From Halomonas sp. UBA3074 (lineage in GTDB: Bacteria; Pseudomonadota; Gammaproteobacteria; Pseudomonadales; Halomonadaceae), in the NCBI RefSeq assembly GCF_002366715.1, contig NZ_DFBS01000011.1:73110-137109 (forward strand): a stretch of DNA of 64,000 nucleotides, written 5' to 3'. This document shows, one piece after another, positions 45,290-53,194 of the stretch (positions are counted from its first letter, which is position 1; each line of letters opens with the position of its first letter). The notes below the pieces were generated by a model that saw only the letters and a list, made by a program, of their open reading frames with translations, was not told the DNA's origin and made no database searches. A program made the position numbers and the translations under genes.

Positions 45290-45488
45290 CGACCACCTTC
45301 CTGACGTCTACGTCGGCTTGCTTCATCTGCTCGCGCATAATGTCAGAAAAGGTCATTCCTGGATTCGCCTCAGCCAGCATACCGACCTTGATCCAATACT
45401 CCGCCTGGGCATTGATTGAGCGCACCATTACCGCGCTCGCTTTGCGAATATCTTCGTGTAACTGGTCATTGATTTTTACGATACCCAT
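45282..45488 (-). CDS. ParD-like antitoxin-family protein
   Basis: A 68-residue protein (MGIVKINDQLHEDIRKASAV start; MVRSINAQAEYWIKVGMLAE and a basic-acidic tail) with the ribbon-helix-helix look of ParD-like (DUF3423) proteins: a short strand VKIND and two helices. ATG 45488 has TTAGGTG upstream; GTG one codon earlier is also possible. It overlaps map by 8 bases, so the pair is translationally coupled like a toxin-antitoxin operon although the partner is a peptidase. AT-rich direct repeats at the promoter suggest self-binding. Confidence 0.78.
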   Translation of the reverse strand: MGIVKINDQLHEDIRKASAVMVRSINAQAEYWIKVGMLAEANPGMTFSDIMREQMKQADVDVRKVVGE

Positions 45489-45518
45489 CACAGCACCTAA
45501 TATATGAAACGATTACAA

Positions 45519-45539
45519 ATCATATATGGATCATATATT
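45519..45539. promoter_or_regulatory. Direct-repeat operator candidate before the ParD-like gene
   Basis: ATCATATATG (45519-45528) and ATCATATATT (45530-45539) repeat with an 11-base period, one helical turn; a related TAATATATGA lies closer to the gene. Such spaced AT-rich repeats suit ribbon-helix-helix autoregulators. Confidence 0.45.
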
Positions 45540-45568
45540 GAGTATGTGATGCCAGCAAGGCTGGCCTG

Positions 45569-45976
45569 TTACGTTAAGCTGCCACGCCGATAAGGCTTCA
45601 CCACCAACCAGCTTGCCAGCACTAAGCTGCCAAACAGGGTATAAACCACCACAAACACCCACGGCGGCAACTCGAAATAAAGAACGCTATGTAGCCAATA
45701 TTGAATAAATGAGCCCGAGTAGGTGGCAGCGCCCGCCTCTGCCCTTAGCGCCATTTCCCAAGCGGTTAACGGGCAAACCACGCCCAACCAGGCTTGGATC
45801 ACCACATAGCCAATCGCGCACAGGTGAACGATGCGGAAAACGCGATTGCGCACCCACCGCCAGTTGAGAAAATAACCTGCATACACTGCCAATAAACCCA
45901 CCACTACGAAGGCTACGAACAGCACGTGGAAAATAAGGATAATGTCAGCGAGCAGTAGAAGCAGTACTGACTGCAT
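45569..45976 (-). CDS. DUF2784 membrane protein
   Basis: A 135-residue inner-membrane protein with four hydrophobic segments, starting MQSVLLLLLADIILIFHVLF. The LFVAFVVVGLLAVYAGYFLNW segment, VNRVFRIVHL-like loop and CPLTAWEMALR motif match DUF2784. Function unknown. CAGGTAACC precedes the ATG. A small GCCAGC/GCTGGC hairpin lies just past its stop. The upstream gap to 46212 shows nothing further. Confidence 0.8.
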   Translation of the reverse strand: MQSVLLLLLADIILIFHVLFVAFVVVGLLAVYAGYFLNWRWVRNRVFRIVHLCAIGYVVIQAWLGVVCPLTAWEMALRAEAGAATYSGSFIQYWLHSVLYFELPPWVFVVVYTLFGSLVLASWLVVKPYRRGSLT

Positions 45977-46212
45977 AAAGAATGGTTACCTGCTTTTGGG
46001 GCAATGGGTTGAAACGTTGACGGCAGAAGTGGTGAGTGGGTTCTTTAATTTTGTTGCGTTACTCTCCCTCGACTCCGTAGGGGCAATCTCAATAAACAGC
46101 ATGCAAGGCGTACACTCAGAGTAGGTAAACGGGCCCGCCCAATCCCCTAACAATAAAGACTAGAAGCAGTCAAAGCTGCTACCTCAATACGCCTATTGTG
46201 ATCCACCACATT

Positions 46213-47250
46213 TCACGTGGCAGGCGGCAAGTGTGGTACCCAATCGAGAACGCCGAATGTCTCAGCGCTTATCCATACAACAAAAGCCGCGTAAACCACT
46301 AGCAGTACTACACACTCCCACCGAGAGAGGATCATTTTTGTTCGCATCATCAGAAATAGCAGCACTGTCGCCGCCGTGAGTGCCGCCATCATCGGGGCCG
46401 TGATGGAAAAGTTGATAGCCGCGGTGCCAGCGATCAACACACCGGCAGGAATGCATACCAACAGATCGAACGTATTGCTGCCCAACACATTCGCAATACT
46501 GACAATCCCCCGCCCACTGCGTGCAGCGCGGATGGACACGAAGGCATCCGGGATCGAGGTGCCTGCGGCTACTACGGTGATGCCCCAGAGAAAGCTTGGC
46601 GTGCCAAAGAGGGTGCCGAAGTTGATAGCAGCCCTTACCAACCCTTCTACACCGATCACAATCACGACTAATGAGACCGCCAATAAGCACCATTCCCGGC
46701 CTGGGCGGATGTTGCGATCATCCGTGTCTGTCTTATGGTCGAGGCTATCCTGGTATTGAACAAACAGGTAAAGCCCATAGAGCGCCACCGGCAAGAGTGC
46801 CAACCAGCGCGTCATCTCACCGCGGATAACGCCTTCGGTACTACTGGGCAACGGTTGGTAGATCACTGCAAAAGAAAAAGTCAGCGTAAGAACCGCCACC
46901 GCAATCATATAAAACTGCGCTTCTTTATAAACTAAATCTCGGTTGGCCTGAAGCGGTTCACGGCTTACCAACCCGGCTAACGCAGGAATCACTAATATAT
47001 TGAAAAGTGCAGAACCAACGATAGCGGCTACACCGAGTTCGAATTCACCGTGGATAAGCGTAGAAATCACGGTGGTCGAGAGCTCTGGAAAGCTCGATCC
47101 CACTGCTGCTACGACCGCTCCCTGAACGATATCGGGCAACCGATAATAAGCCGCCAGCCGCTCGCTGGAGCGCTCCAACAAGCCACTGCCACGCCACACA
47201 ACCCCTGTCGCCACTATCGCAACAAGTACCCAGAATAAAACCTCCGTCAT
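46213..47250 (-). CDS. Calcium/sodium antiporter (CaCA family)
   Basis: A 345-residue membrane exchanger with ten or so helices and the two alpha-repeat motifs of the family: AAVGSSFPELSTTVISTLIH in the first half and VVAAGTSIPDAFVSIRAARS with IANVLGSNTFDLLVCIP in the second. It should exchange Ca2+ for Na+ or H+ across the inner membrane. ATG 47250 follows AAGGTGGG; the frame opens eight codons earlier. Monocistronic. Confidence 0.9.
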   Translation of the reverse strand: MTEVLFWVLVAIVATGVVWRGSGLLERSSERLAAYYRLPDIVQGAVVAAVGSSFPELSTTVISTLIHGEFELGVAAIVGSALFNILVIPALAGLVSREPLQANRDLVYKEAQFYMIAVAVLTLTFSFAVIYQPLPSSTEGVIRGEMTRWLALLPVALYGLYLFVQYQDSLDHKTDTDDRNIRPGREWCLLAVSLVVIVIGVEGLVRAAINFGTLFGTPSFLWGITVVAAGTSIPDAFVSIRAARSGRGIVSIANVLGSNTFDLLVCIPAGVLIAGTAAINFSITAPMMAALTAATVLLFLMMRTKMILSRWECVVLLVVYAAFVVWISAETFGVLDWVPHLPPAT

Positions 47251-47470
47251 GAATACCCACCTTACGCATTGCATTGAGTTCTACAGTGTAGCGTTACGCA
47301 AACAGCGGGCCAGTCGGTATTTTCCCACGATGGCTAAGAGGTTAGCGCTTGGCTATTAAACTGAGGCTAGGGAAGTTACGCCAGCAAGCGTAAGGCTAGA
47401 ATGGTTTGGCTTGTCATCACACTTCGTTTACGCTGCGGCGGGATTCAATTATTCAGAAAGGAAGACACCT

Positions 47471-47899
47471 ATGAAAGTTAGCGCCCGCACTGTTTTAAAA
47501 GGCACGGTACTCACCGTTAACGACGGTGCCGTCAATTCTGAAGTCACCATGGAGCTACCGGGTGGCGAGCAATTGGTTGCAGTAGTTACCTGCGAAAGTG
47601 TTAAAAACCTGAATTTGGCGCCCGGCAGCGAAGCCATTGCGCTCATCAAGGCACCCTGGGTAATGCTAATGACCGACGCAGACGGTATACGGCTTTCCGC
47701 GCGTAACTGCTTAAAAGGCAACGTGATTAGCGTCAGCGATGGTGCTGTGAATGCCGAGGTCGTCATCGAACTCTCCGGTGGCAGCCGCGTGAGCTCTATC
47801 GTCACCCGCGATGCCGTTGAAGAGCTGGGCTTAAAACCAGGCGTGAGCGCGTCAGCCGTTATCAAGGCATCGCATATCATTTTGGCCGCTCCCGCCTAA
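47471..47899 (+). CDS. Di-Mop molbindin (molybdate-binding protein)
   Basis: A 142-residue cytoplasmic protein made of two Mop/TOBE repeats of about 70 residues: MKVSARTVLKGTVLTVNDGA with VNSEVTMELPGG, and IRLSARNCLKGNVISVSDGA with VNAEVVIELSGG. Such proteins store or buffer molybdate or tungstate as oligomers. The ATG at 47471 follows AAAGGAAGA; the frame is open 20 codons upstream. It converges on a disrupted molybdate transporter gene, supporting a molybdenum-related locus. Confidence 0.9.
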   Translation: MKVSARTVLKGTVLTVNDGAVNSEVTMELPGGEQLVAVVTCESVKNLNLAPGSEAIALIKAPWVMLMTDADGIRLSARNCLKGNVISVSDGAVNAEVVIELSGGSRVSSIVTRDAVEELGLKPGVSASAVIKASHIILAAPA

Positions 47900-47904
47900 C
47901 GGTT

Positions 47905-48938
47905 TTAAGACACCTTGGCCGCCTGGCGACGCAACCACGCCGCTCGAATCGCTTCGATCGCCATACCGGCGAGTAAGCCTAAAAAAGCATCGGCCCATAA
48001 CGTCACCAGCGCGGTGACCCCGATGACAGGCCAACAAGACGGTTTGGCTGTTCGAAGGCGTTTCGTAAACGCCAGCTCTACGGCAGCCACTAACAGCAAA
48101 GCACCAAGACCCGCCGCCGGAATAGCCGCTATCAGCGCTATCCCGCCCCGTGGCACATCGGTAACGCCCCTAGCGGCACTAGCAACAGGTTAGCAAAGCC
48201 AGAGCTAATAGAAAGCCGAGCAGGCGTCACGCGTTGCGATTGTTCCCCAAAATACTCTTCTGCCATCAGCGCAGTCAGCAAGATGGCATTGGTTAATGTC
48301 AGGGCTAACTGCGGCAACACCAGCGTTGAAAACCCCTGCTGCCAAGCGTTCAGATCCGGCAGTGCAGGCAACGCAAAGGTAAATGAATCGTCAATATTGA
48401 GCGCTAAATCGGGCGCCCCCACCCCAACACCGACAGCAACTGATACACATAACCCCAGCAGCGCTGCAGGAAAGTGCGGCATGGCCCGCAAGACGATGAC
48501 CAGTACCGCCAAGGTGATGAGCCCCACCAGCAAGGATGTCCCGATCAGCTCTAAACTCATGCTGGCAAGTAACAACCCCAGCCCCAGCTGAAGGCCGCTC
48601 AACACCGACCTGGGCACAAGCCGAGACAGCCCATTAACCCACCCCGTTACGCCGAGTAGCAGTAATATAGCGCCGATCATCACGCCACTTGCCACGAGGC
48701 TCCCAGCCCCCACTTGAGTGGTCAATAAAACGGCGGTGACGGCTTTCATCGGCTGTACCGGGATCGGCAGCCGATAATAAAAACCTGTGGCGAGATAAAA
48801 CGCAGCAAACCCCAGCAGCACCGGTAGTGGCGCCAACCCTGCCACCCCAATCGCCCCTAGGCTGAGTGGCAAGAGCGTCCCTAAATCACCTAGCGCGCCG
48901 CTCGCATCTTTCACTAGGCGATGTGGAGATGAAGCCAT
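47905..48938 (-). pseudogene. Molybdate transporter (MOT1/sulfate-permease-like) broken by a frame disruption
   Basis: The N-terminal frame from ATG 48938 (GGGGACC leader) encodes GALGDLGTLLPLSLGAIGVA, FYYRLPIPVQPMKAVTAVLL and further helices typical of MOT1-type molybdate transporters, then ends after PLGALPMCHGAG at 48138. The C-terminal helices continue in another frame (IALIAAIPAAGLGALLLVAA to 47905). In intact homologues MCHGAG is followed by a GGLAxxxRFGARTG loop and another helix, so about 30 residues seem deleted together with the shift, between short G-runs. Probably nonfunctional. Confidence 0.75.
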
Positions 48939-49429
48939 AAGGTCCCCGCCGTTAATGTCTGAACTTTTTATCGTGAATACAAAGCCAGCAAGAAGCTGAA
49001 AATTTATTGCCAATCAAAGAGCTCAAACAGCCTCGATGAACTCGTTTTCTTTAATCTTAGAAACGAACCTGTTTTGCTATGTTCTTAGCTGCATATATTA
49101 CGTATTTTACTAAATCCCAAACTTGAAGATATATAATGCTAACTAACAACATAGAAATACAGTGCCTAGTGACGAAAGGAGTAACCAAGCGCTCTTTAAA
49201 AACTGGGATCGGGAAGGCATTGCTGGTTTGGTAGGGAACGACGTGAAGGCTGACTCGCAGTATCAGCGGGCAGAAAATCTAATAGCTATCTAAAGAGAAG
49301 TAGTCATTTAGGCGGGGAAGTATTGAACAGTCACATTGGCCGAAACTGCCGACGATCTCCCCCGTTTGAACGACTGGGGAGATCGTCTAGCTTGCAATGA
49401 TAGAGGTGTCTTTCGTTAAAGCGAGGCGA
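48939..49429. other. AT-rich gap with possible small ORF and a long hairpin
   Basis: Almost 500 bases of lower GC than the neighbours. A 43-codon frame from GTG 49162 to 49293 (ALFKNWDREGIAGLVGNDVK within it) reads like protein but has no ribosome site; I do not call it. The long inverted repeat at 49351 is listed separately. Confidence 0.4.
49351..49387 (-). terminator. Long perfect inverted repeat after the coiled-coil gene
   Basis: A 12-bp perfect stem (49351-49362 with 49376-49387); the 13-base loop contains its own CGTT/AACG pair. It lies 43 bases past the stop of the coiled-coil gene but has no T run on either strand, so it may stabilise or process the mRNA rather than end it. Confidence 0.5.
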
Positions 49430-50335
49430 TCATTCGGGCGTTTGCGCTTCGTCGCGGGCCACTCGCAGCGACGTAATTTCAACGCTGAGCGCATTCCGCG
49501 TTTCTTCTAGTTCGCTTACCTGATCACCGACCGCGTCAAGTTGGCTATTGGCCTCTTCGATGTCGGCATTTAACGCTTCAAGCTCCGTTTCAATCTGGCT
49601 ACGGGCCTCTTCTGCCTCTTGACGGGCCTGTTGCGCGGCATCGCGAGCGGCTTCGGCCTCTTCAACCTCGGTGTTAAGCGCTTCAAGCTCTGCTTCAGCC
49701 TGGTTGCGGGCCTCTTCCGCTTCTTGACGCGCCTGCTGTGCGGCCTCGCGAGCGGCTTCTGCCTCTTCGATGTCAGTGTTTAACGCTTCAAGGTCAGCTT
49801 CAGCTTGGCTACGGGCCTCTTCTGCTTCTTGCTGCGCCTGCTGAGCAGCATCGCGGGCGGCTTCAGCTTCTTGTTTGTCGGCGTCTACTTCGGCGTACTC
49901 TTCATTTAACGCTTCAAGGCTATTCTGCCTGTCATCTACCTGCTCGGTGAGGCTTTCTATTTCTTCTTCACGGGTTTCACGCTCACCGCGTAAAGCAGTC
50001 AAATCTTCTTGGGCATTGGCAATATCGGCGCGGGTTGAAGCAAGTTCAGCCTCAGCTTCCGTTTGCTCAACTTCAAGGGCGTTCATTCGCTGCTGCAGAG
50101 TGGCCAAATCCAGCTCGGCGGCTTCCACTTCAGACATCTCCGCCTGAATTTGCTGGTGCTTGCGCTCGGTTTCTGCCAACTGAGTTTCCAGCGCTTGTAA
50201 ATTGTCTTGACGCGTTCCGGCGATGGTGTGCGCCACCACAGCCCAAACCAACGCAATGACCGCGATGGCCAAGACCACTCTGACGCGATTATCGCGCAAC
50301 AATGCTAACGTTGATGGTTTATGAGTCCCTGTCAT
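49430..50335 (-). CDS. Membrane-anchored coiled-coil protein with three 35-residue repeats
   Basis: A 301-residue protein: short basic cytoplasmic N-terminus, one membrane helix (VVLAIAVIALVWAVVAHTIA, residues 20-39), then an almost continuous acidic coiled coil to the end. Residues 156-190, 191-225 and 226-260 are three near-identical 35-residue copies (EAEAARDAAQQAQQEAEEAR, then SQAEADLEALNTDIE). Thirty-five residues is five heptads, so each copy lengthens the coil in register. The periplasmic coil would reach far from the membrane; a spacer or envelope-bridging role is possible. CGAGAGGA precedes the ATG. No homologous family is recognised. Confidence 0.8.
   Translation of the reverse strand: MTGTHKPSTLALLRDNRVRVVLAIAVIALVWAVVAHTIAGTRQDNLQALETQLAETERKHQQIQAEMSEVEAAELDLATLQQRMNALEVEQTEAEAELASTRADIANAQEDLTALRGERETREEEIESLTEQVDDRQNSLEALNEEYAEVDADKQEAEAARDAAQQAQQEAEEARSQAEADLEALNTDIEEAEAAREAAQQARQEAEEARNQAEAELEALNTEVEEAEAARDAAQQARQEAEEARSQIETELEALNADIEEANSQLDAVGDQVSELEETRNALSVEITSLRVARDEAQTPE
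49556..49870 (-). repeat. Three tandem 105-bp repeats
   Basis: A 315-base block of three in-frame 105-bp units within the coiled-coil gene, differing at few codons (for example NTDIE, NTEVE, NADIE at the unit ends). Near identity at DNA level suggests recent expansion or gene-conversion-like homogenisation. Confidence 0.92.
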
Positions 50336-50563
50336 TGGTGCAATCCTCTCGCTTGAGTGCTGTCGCTACATGGGTGGCTAACGTGTGCGCGTTAGCGGAT
50401 CGTGATCTGACCCAGCCGTTAATATGAAGGAAAGTTTTTGATTCGGCTAGAAACGCTCATTCAACCCACGGCGATATGACACTTGTTAAAACACACACAG
50501 CCGATTAACGCCGGTACCGACCCCCTAAGGTAATACTTTACCGGTCATGTCATCAATCACGCA

Positions 50564-51055
50564 TCAACTGGTGAGATTGAGCTGCCAGTAGCCCACGTCA
50601 TGCCACTGTCCGAACTTGAAACCAACTTTTTCAAATTGGGCCACTTTTTTCATACCCATTTTCTCGTGCAGAGCGACACTGGCAGGGTTGGGAAGCGTGA
50701 TACCGCCAATCACCGTCTGAATACCACTCTCTCTGAGCTTGGCAAAGAGTGTTTCATACAACGATGCGCCCAGGCCTCTGCCATGCGCCTGTTTAGCAAG
50801 ATAGACGCTGGCTTCCACTGCGAATCGATAGGCACTTCTCTCCTTCCATTTCGTCGCGTAGGCGTAGCCCATCACCGTGTCGTCTTCCACTGCGACGATC
50901 CAAGGTAAACCTGCGCTTTGCACACTCTCTATTCTTTGTTGGATCACTGCCCCCGGCACCGGTTTTTCTTCAAACGAAATAGCGGTATTTTCGATGTAGT
51001 GATTGTAAAGGTGTGCGATAGCGTCTGAATCACCCTTTTCAGCGTCTCTGATCAT
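50564..51055 (-). CDS. GNAT acetyltransferase, phosphinothricin acetyltransferase-like
   Basis: A 163-residue GNAT enzyme. It starts IRDAEKGDSDAIAHLYNHYI with ENTAISFEEKP, the pattern of the Pat/Bar and MnaT group, has the acetyl-CoA loop QAHGRGLGASLYETLF and ends with NPASVALHEKMGMKKVAQFE and a GFKFGQWHDVGYWQ segment. Likely N-acetylates an amino acid or amine such as methionine sulfone. I prefer ATG 51055 (family-like start, TTGGAACAAACC upstream); the frame opens 13 codons earlier. Confidence 0.88.
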   Translation of the reverse strand: MIRDAEKGDSDAIAHLYNHYIENTAISFEEKPVPGAVIQQRIESVQSAGLPWIVAVEDDTVMGYAYATKWKERSAYRFAVEASVYLAKQAHGRGLGASLYETLFAKLRESGIQTVIGGITLPNPASVALHEKMGMKKVAQFEKVGFKFGQWHDVGYWQLNLTS

Positions 51056-51098
51056 GGTTTGTTCCAAATATTTGGGGGTTAATGTCATCTTCAAACAA

Positions 51099-51293
51099 CT
51101 ACTCTATAGGCTGCTTGATAATCAGCGCCAACAGATTAACGCCCGCGACCAAATCAAAACCTTCAGCGACATCGCCTAACGTCCCTGCCAAACGCCCCTC
51201 ACAAAACATCATTCCGCGATAGAAGTAAGCAGTTTTTCTCACGATTGATAACATAGGCACAATAGGATCGCCGGTATCGACGTGACGTATCAT
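51099..51293 (-). CDS. Possible small ORF, unassigned
   Basis: A 64-codon frame whose translation looks protein-like (KTAYFYRGMMFCEGRLAGTL) and whose end lies 44 bases before the GNAT start. No ribosome site is visible and the start overlaps the leader of the divergent PAP2 gene. It may be a gene remnant. I see no domain. Confidence 0.3.
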   Translation of the reverse strand: MIRHVDTGDPIVPMLSIVRKTAYFYRGMMFCEGRLAGTLGDVAEGFDLVAGVNLLALIIKQPIE

Positions 51294-51332
51294 TTATTCG
51301 TTAAATTCAGGATCAAAGCAAGGGAGTTGCAC

Positions 51333-52088
51333 ATGAAGCACCGTGAAAGGCTTGGAAAAATTGGGCGCCATAGTTTTTCTTTACTGGCTCGGCTTGGCCG
51401 CTATGAGCTCGCCATGCTGCTTTGCGTTGCGGTACTTTCCGGCGGGGTGTGGGGATTCGTCGCGCTGGCCGATGAAGTCACTGAGGGGGATACCCAGACC
51501 GTCGATGAGAGCCTGCTGCTCGCCCTTCGTAATCCCGCCGATCTTAGCGACCCGATCGGGCCAGGCTGGGTCGAGGAAATGGGGCGCGACTTTACCGCGC
51601 TTGGCGGTGTCGGCGTACTGGTACTCATCACGCTGGGCGCCCTGGGCTACCTGTTACTCGCCGGACGCTATCGCGCGGCCCTTTTTGCCGCGATTGCGGT
51701 ACCCGGCGGCATACTTCTCAGCACCGTGATGAAGCTGGGCTTTGATCGCCCTCGCCCGGATCTGGTGCCACATGAAGCCATGGTTTACACCGCAAGCTTT
51801 CCCAGCGGCCACTCAATGATGTCTGCGGTGACCTACCTCACCCTGGCCGCGCTACTCACCCGCGTACAGCCCGCACTGAGGCTGAAGGCTTACCTTTTGA
51901 TTCTGGCGATATTACTGACCCTGCTGGTCGGCATAAGCCGCGTCTATCTTGGGGTCCACTGGCCAACTGATGTTCTTGCCGGTTGGACAGCCGGAGCAAG
52001 CTGGGCAGCGCTGTGCTGGATCGTAATGCGCTGGATGCAGCGGCGCGGGCAGGTAGAGACAGGCGTTAGCAGTTCTTTCACTGAATAA
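51333..52088 (+). CDS. PAP2-family membrane phosphatase
   Basis: A 251-residue inner-membrane phosphatase with six hydrophobic segments and all three PAP2 motifs: KLGFDRPRPDL, PSGHSMMSAVTY and SRVYLGVHWPTDVLAGW. It probably dephosphorylates phosphatidic acid, PGP or undecaprenyl diphosphate on the periplasmic side. ATG 51333 follows AAGGGAGTTGCAC; a farther ATG at 51282 lacks a site. Monocistronic. Confidence 0.9.
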   Translation: MKHRERLGKIGRHSFSLLARLGRYELAMLLCVAVLSGGVWGFVALADEVTEGDTQTVDESLLLALRNPADLSDPIGPGWVEEMGRDFTALGGVGVLVLITLGALGYLLLAGRYRAALFAAIAVPGGILLSTVMKLGFDRPRPDLVPHEAMVYTASFPSGHSMMSAVTYLTLAALLTRVQPALRLKAYLLILAILLTLLVGISRVYLGVHWPTDVLAGWTAGASWAALCWIVMRWMQRRGQVETGVSSSFTE

Positions 52089-52488
52089 CGTGGCTAAAGT
52101 AGCGCTGGGCAACACAGTGGATGTTGTCCAGCCATCTGCAAGAAGGAATCTTCTGTTTGTAGCCAACAAAAGGTGCTGATGACATTTAGGCTAGCCAGCC
52201 GTTACGGTTCATCTATCCGCTAAAAATATAATGATATTTTAAAGCTGAAAAATAAGCCTAACGCTTTAGATACAAAGGATAAACTTGCAGCGGAAACAGG
52301 CTCAGCCTGTCAGTCACCTTGTTATTTCCTGGTGATTTCATCAGACCAAGGAAGAGCCAGCTTTTACTTTTAAGTAGGCTCATCAATATAATCATGCGCC
52401 CTGACACTTTTTGCGCTAATATCAGCCCTCGAAAGCTGCCTTCATACAGCTTAATAAGTCAAACAATTATTTTATAGAGGCAAATATA
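52089..52488. other. AT-rich leader before the Lys-rich small gene
   Basis: No reading frame of note. It holds a perfect ACAGGC-TCA-GCCTGT inverted repeat near 52305 and the promoter region of the small gene. GC content is well below that of the flanking PAP2 gene. Confidence 0.4.
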
Positions 52489-52605
52489 ATGAGCAAAGGC
52501 CAAGACAGTAAAAAAAACACTAAGAAGAAACCACTTTTAACAGCTAAAGAAAAGAAAGCTGCAAAATCATCAAAGAAAAGCGAAAAAAATGTGCTAGGTA
52601 ATTAA
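52489..52605 (+). CDS. 38-residue lysine-rich protein
   Basis: A short complete gene: TAGAGG ribosome site 8 bases before ATG, 38 codons, TAA. The product MSKGQDSKKNTKKKPLLTAK continues with EKKAAKSSKKSEKNVLGN; about 16 of 38 residues are Lys, with no hydrophobic core. It is probably disordered and nucleic-acid- or ribosome-binding, which is inference from charge alone. It resembles small MSKG...KK proteins I have seen in other gammaproteobacteria, but I cannot name a family. Confidence 0.68.
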   Translation: MSKGQDSKKNTKKKPLLTAKEKKAAKSSKKSEKNVLGN

Positions 52606-52715
52606 ACCAGCTTAGCAAGCTGAGCATCCCGGTGCCCTGCCAAGACTATTACCAAACATGCGATATTGTCTAGGCACCGATTATATTAAATCAACCTCGC
52701 CGCCCCACTCATCAT

Positions 52716-53099
52716 TTAAACAGCCACTTTACGCGCCAACCTTTCTGGTTTAATTGACCACCAAACAAACCAAGCCAAGAAAAACTGTAAAGGTAAGCGA
52801 GCATATAACAACAATTTGTGTAACTCTGGGTATTGCTCAGGATGTAACGCCATATTGATATTGGCAGGATAGACCGCAACTATTAAGGCGATTAAACCAC
52901 ATGCGGCCCACAAACGAGTTTTGGGTACCAGAATACCAATGGCTCCGGCTAGTTCAAACACACCGCTAATCCATACCAACTCTTTGTGATAATCCAGATA
53001 ATCAGGCATTGCCATTACAAAAAAATCAGTAAAAGAAAAATGAGCAAAACCACCAGCAAAGAAAAACAAGGAAATAATGAGTAACGGAATTCTTGGCAT
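52716..53099 (-). CDS. DoxX-like membrane protein
   Basis: A 127-residue protein of four hydrophobic segments: PLLIISLFFFAGGFAHFSFT, ELVWISGVFELAGAIGILVP, LWAACGLIALIVAVYPANIN and LYARLPLQFFLAWFVWWSIK. This is the DoxX/SURF4-like fold of small quinone-related membrane proteins. AGAGGCG precedes the ATG. Codon use is more AT-rich than in most genes of the window. Confidence 0.82.
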   Translation of the reverse strand: MPRIPLLIISLFFFAGGFAHFSFTDFFVMAMPDYLDYHKELVWISGVFELAGAIGILVPKTRLWAACGLIALIVAVYPANINMALHPEQYPELHKLLLYARLPLQFFLAWFVWWSIKPERLARKVAV

Positions 53100-53194
53100 A
53101 TCACGCCTCTGTTGCGGGGGAGATTGAAGCCAATAAGTAATCCCAGCGACAAATATTTAAGCACTGGAAGCCGACTTGGATGGTGATAATTGCA

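Noticed and set aside
45942..46124. 60-codon plus-strand frame upstream of the DUF2784 gene
   Set aside because: It starts inside the DUF2784 gene on the other strand and has no ribosome site or recognisable feature.
49162..49293. 43-codon small gene
   Set aside because: The translation looks protein-like, but the start is GTG without a ribosome site and I know no family; left as an observation in the gap entry.
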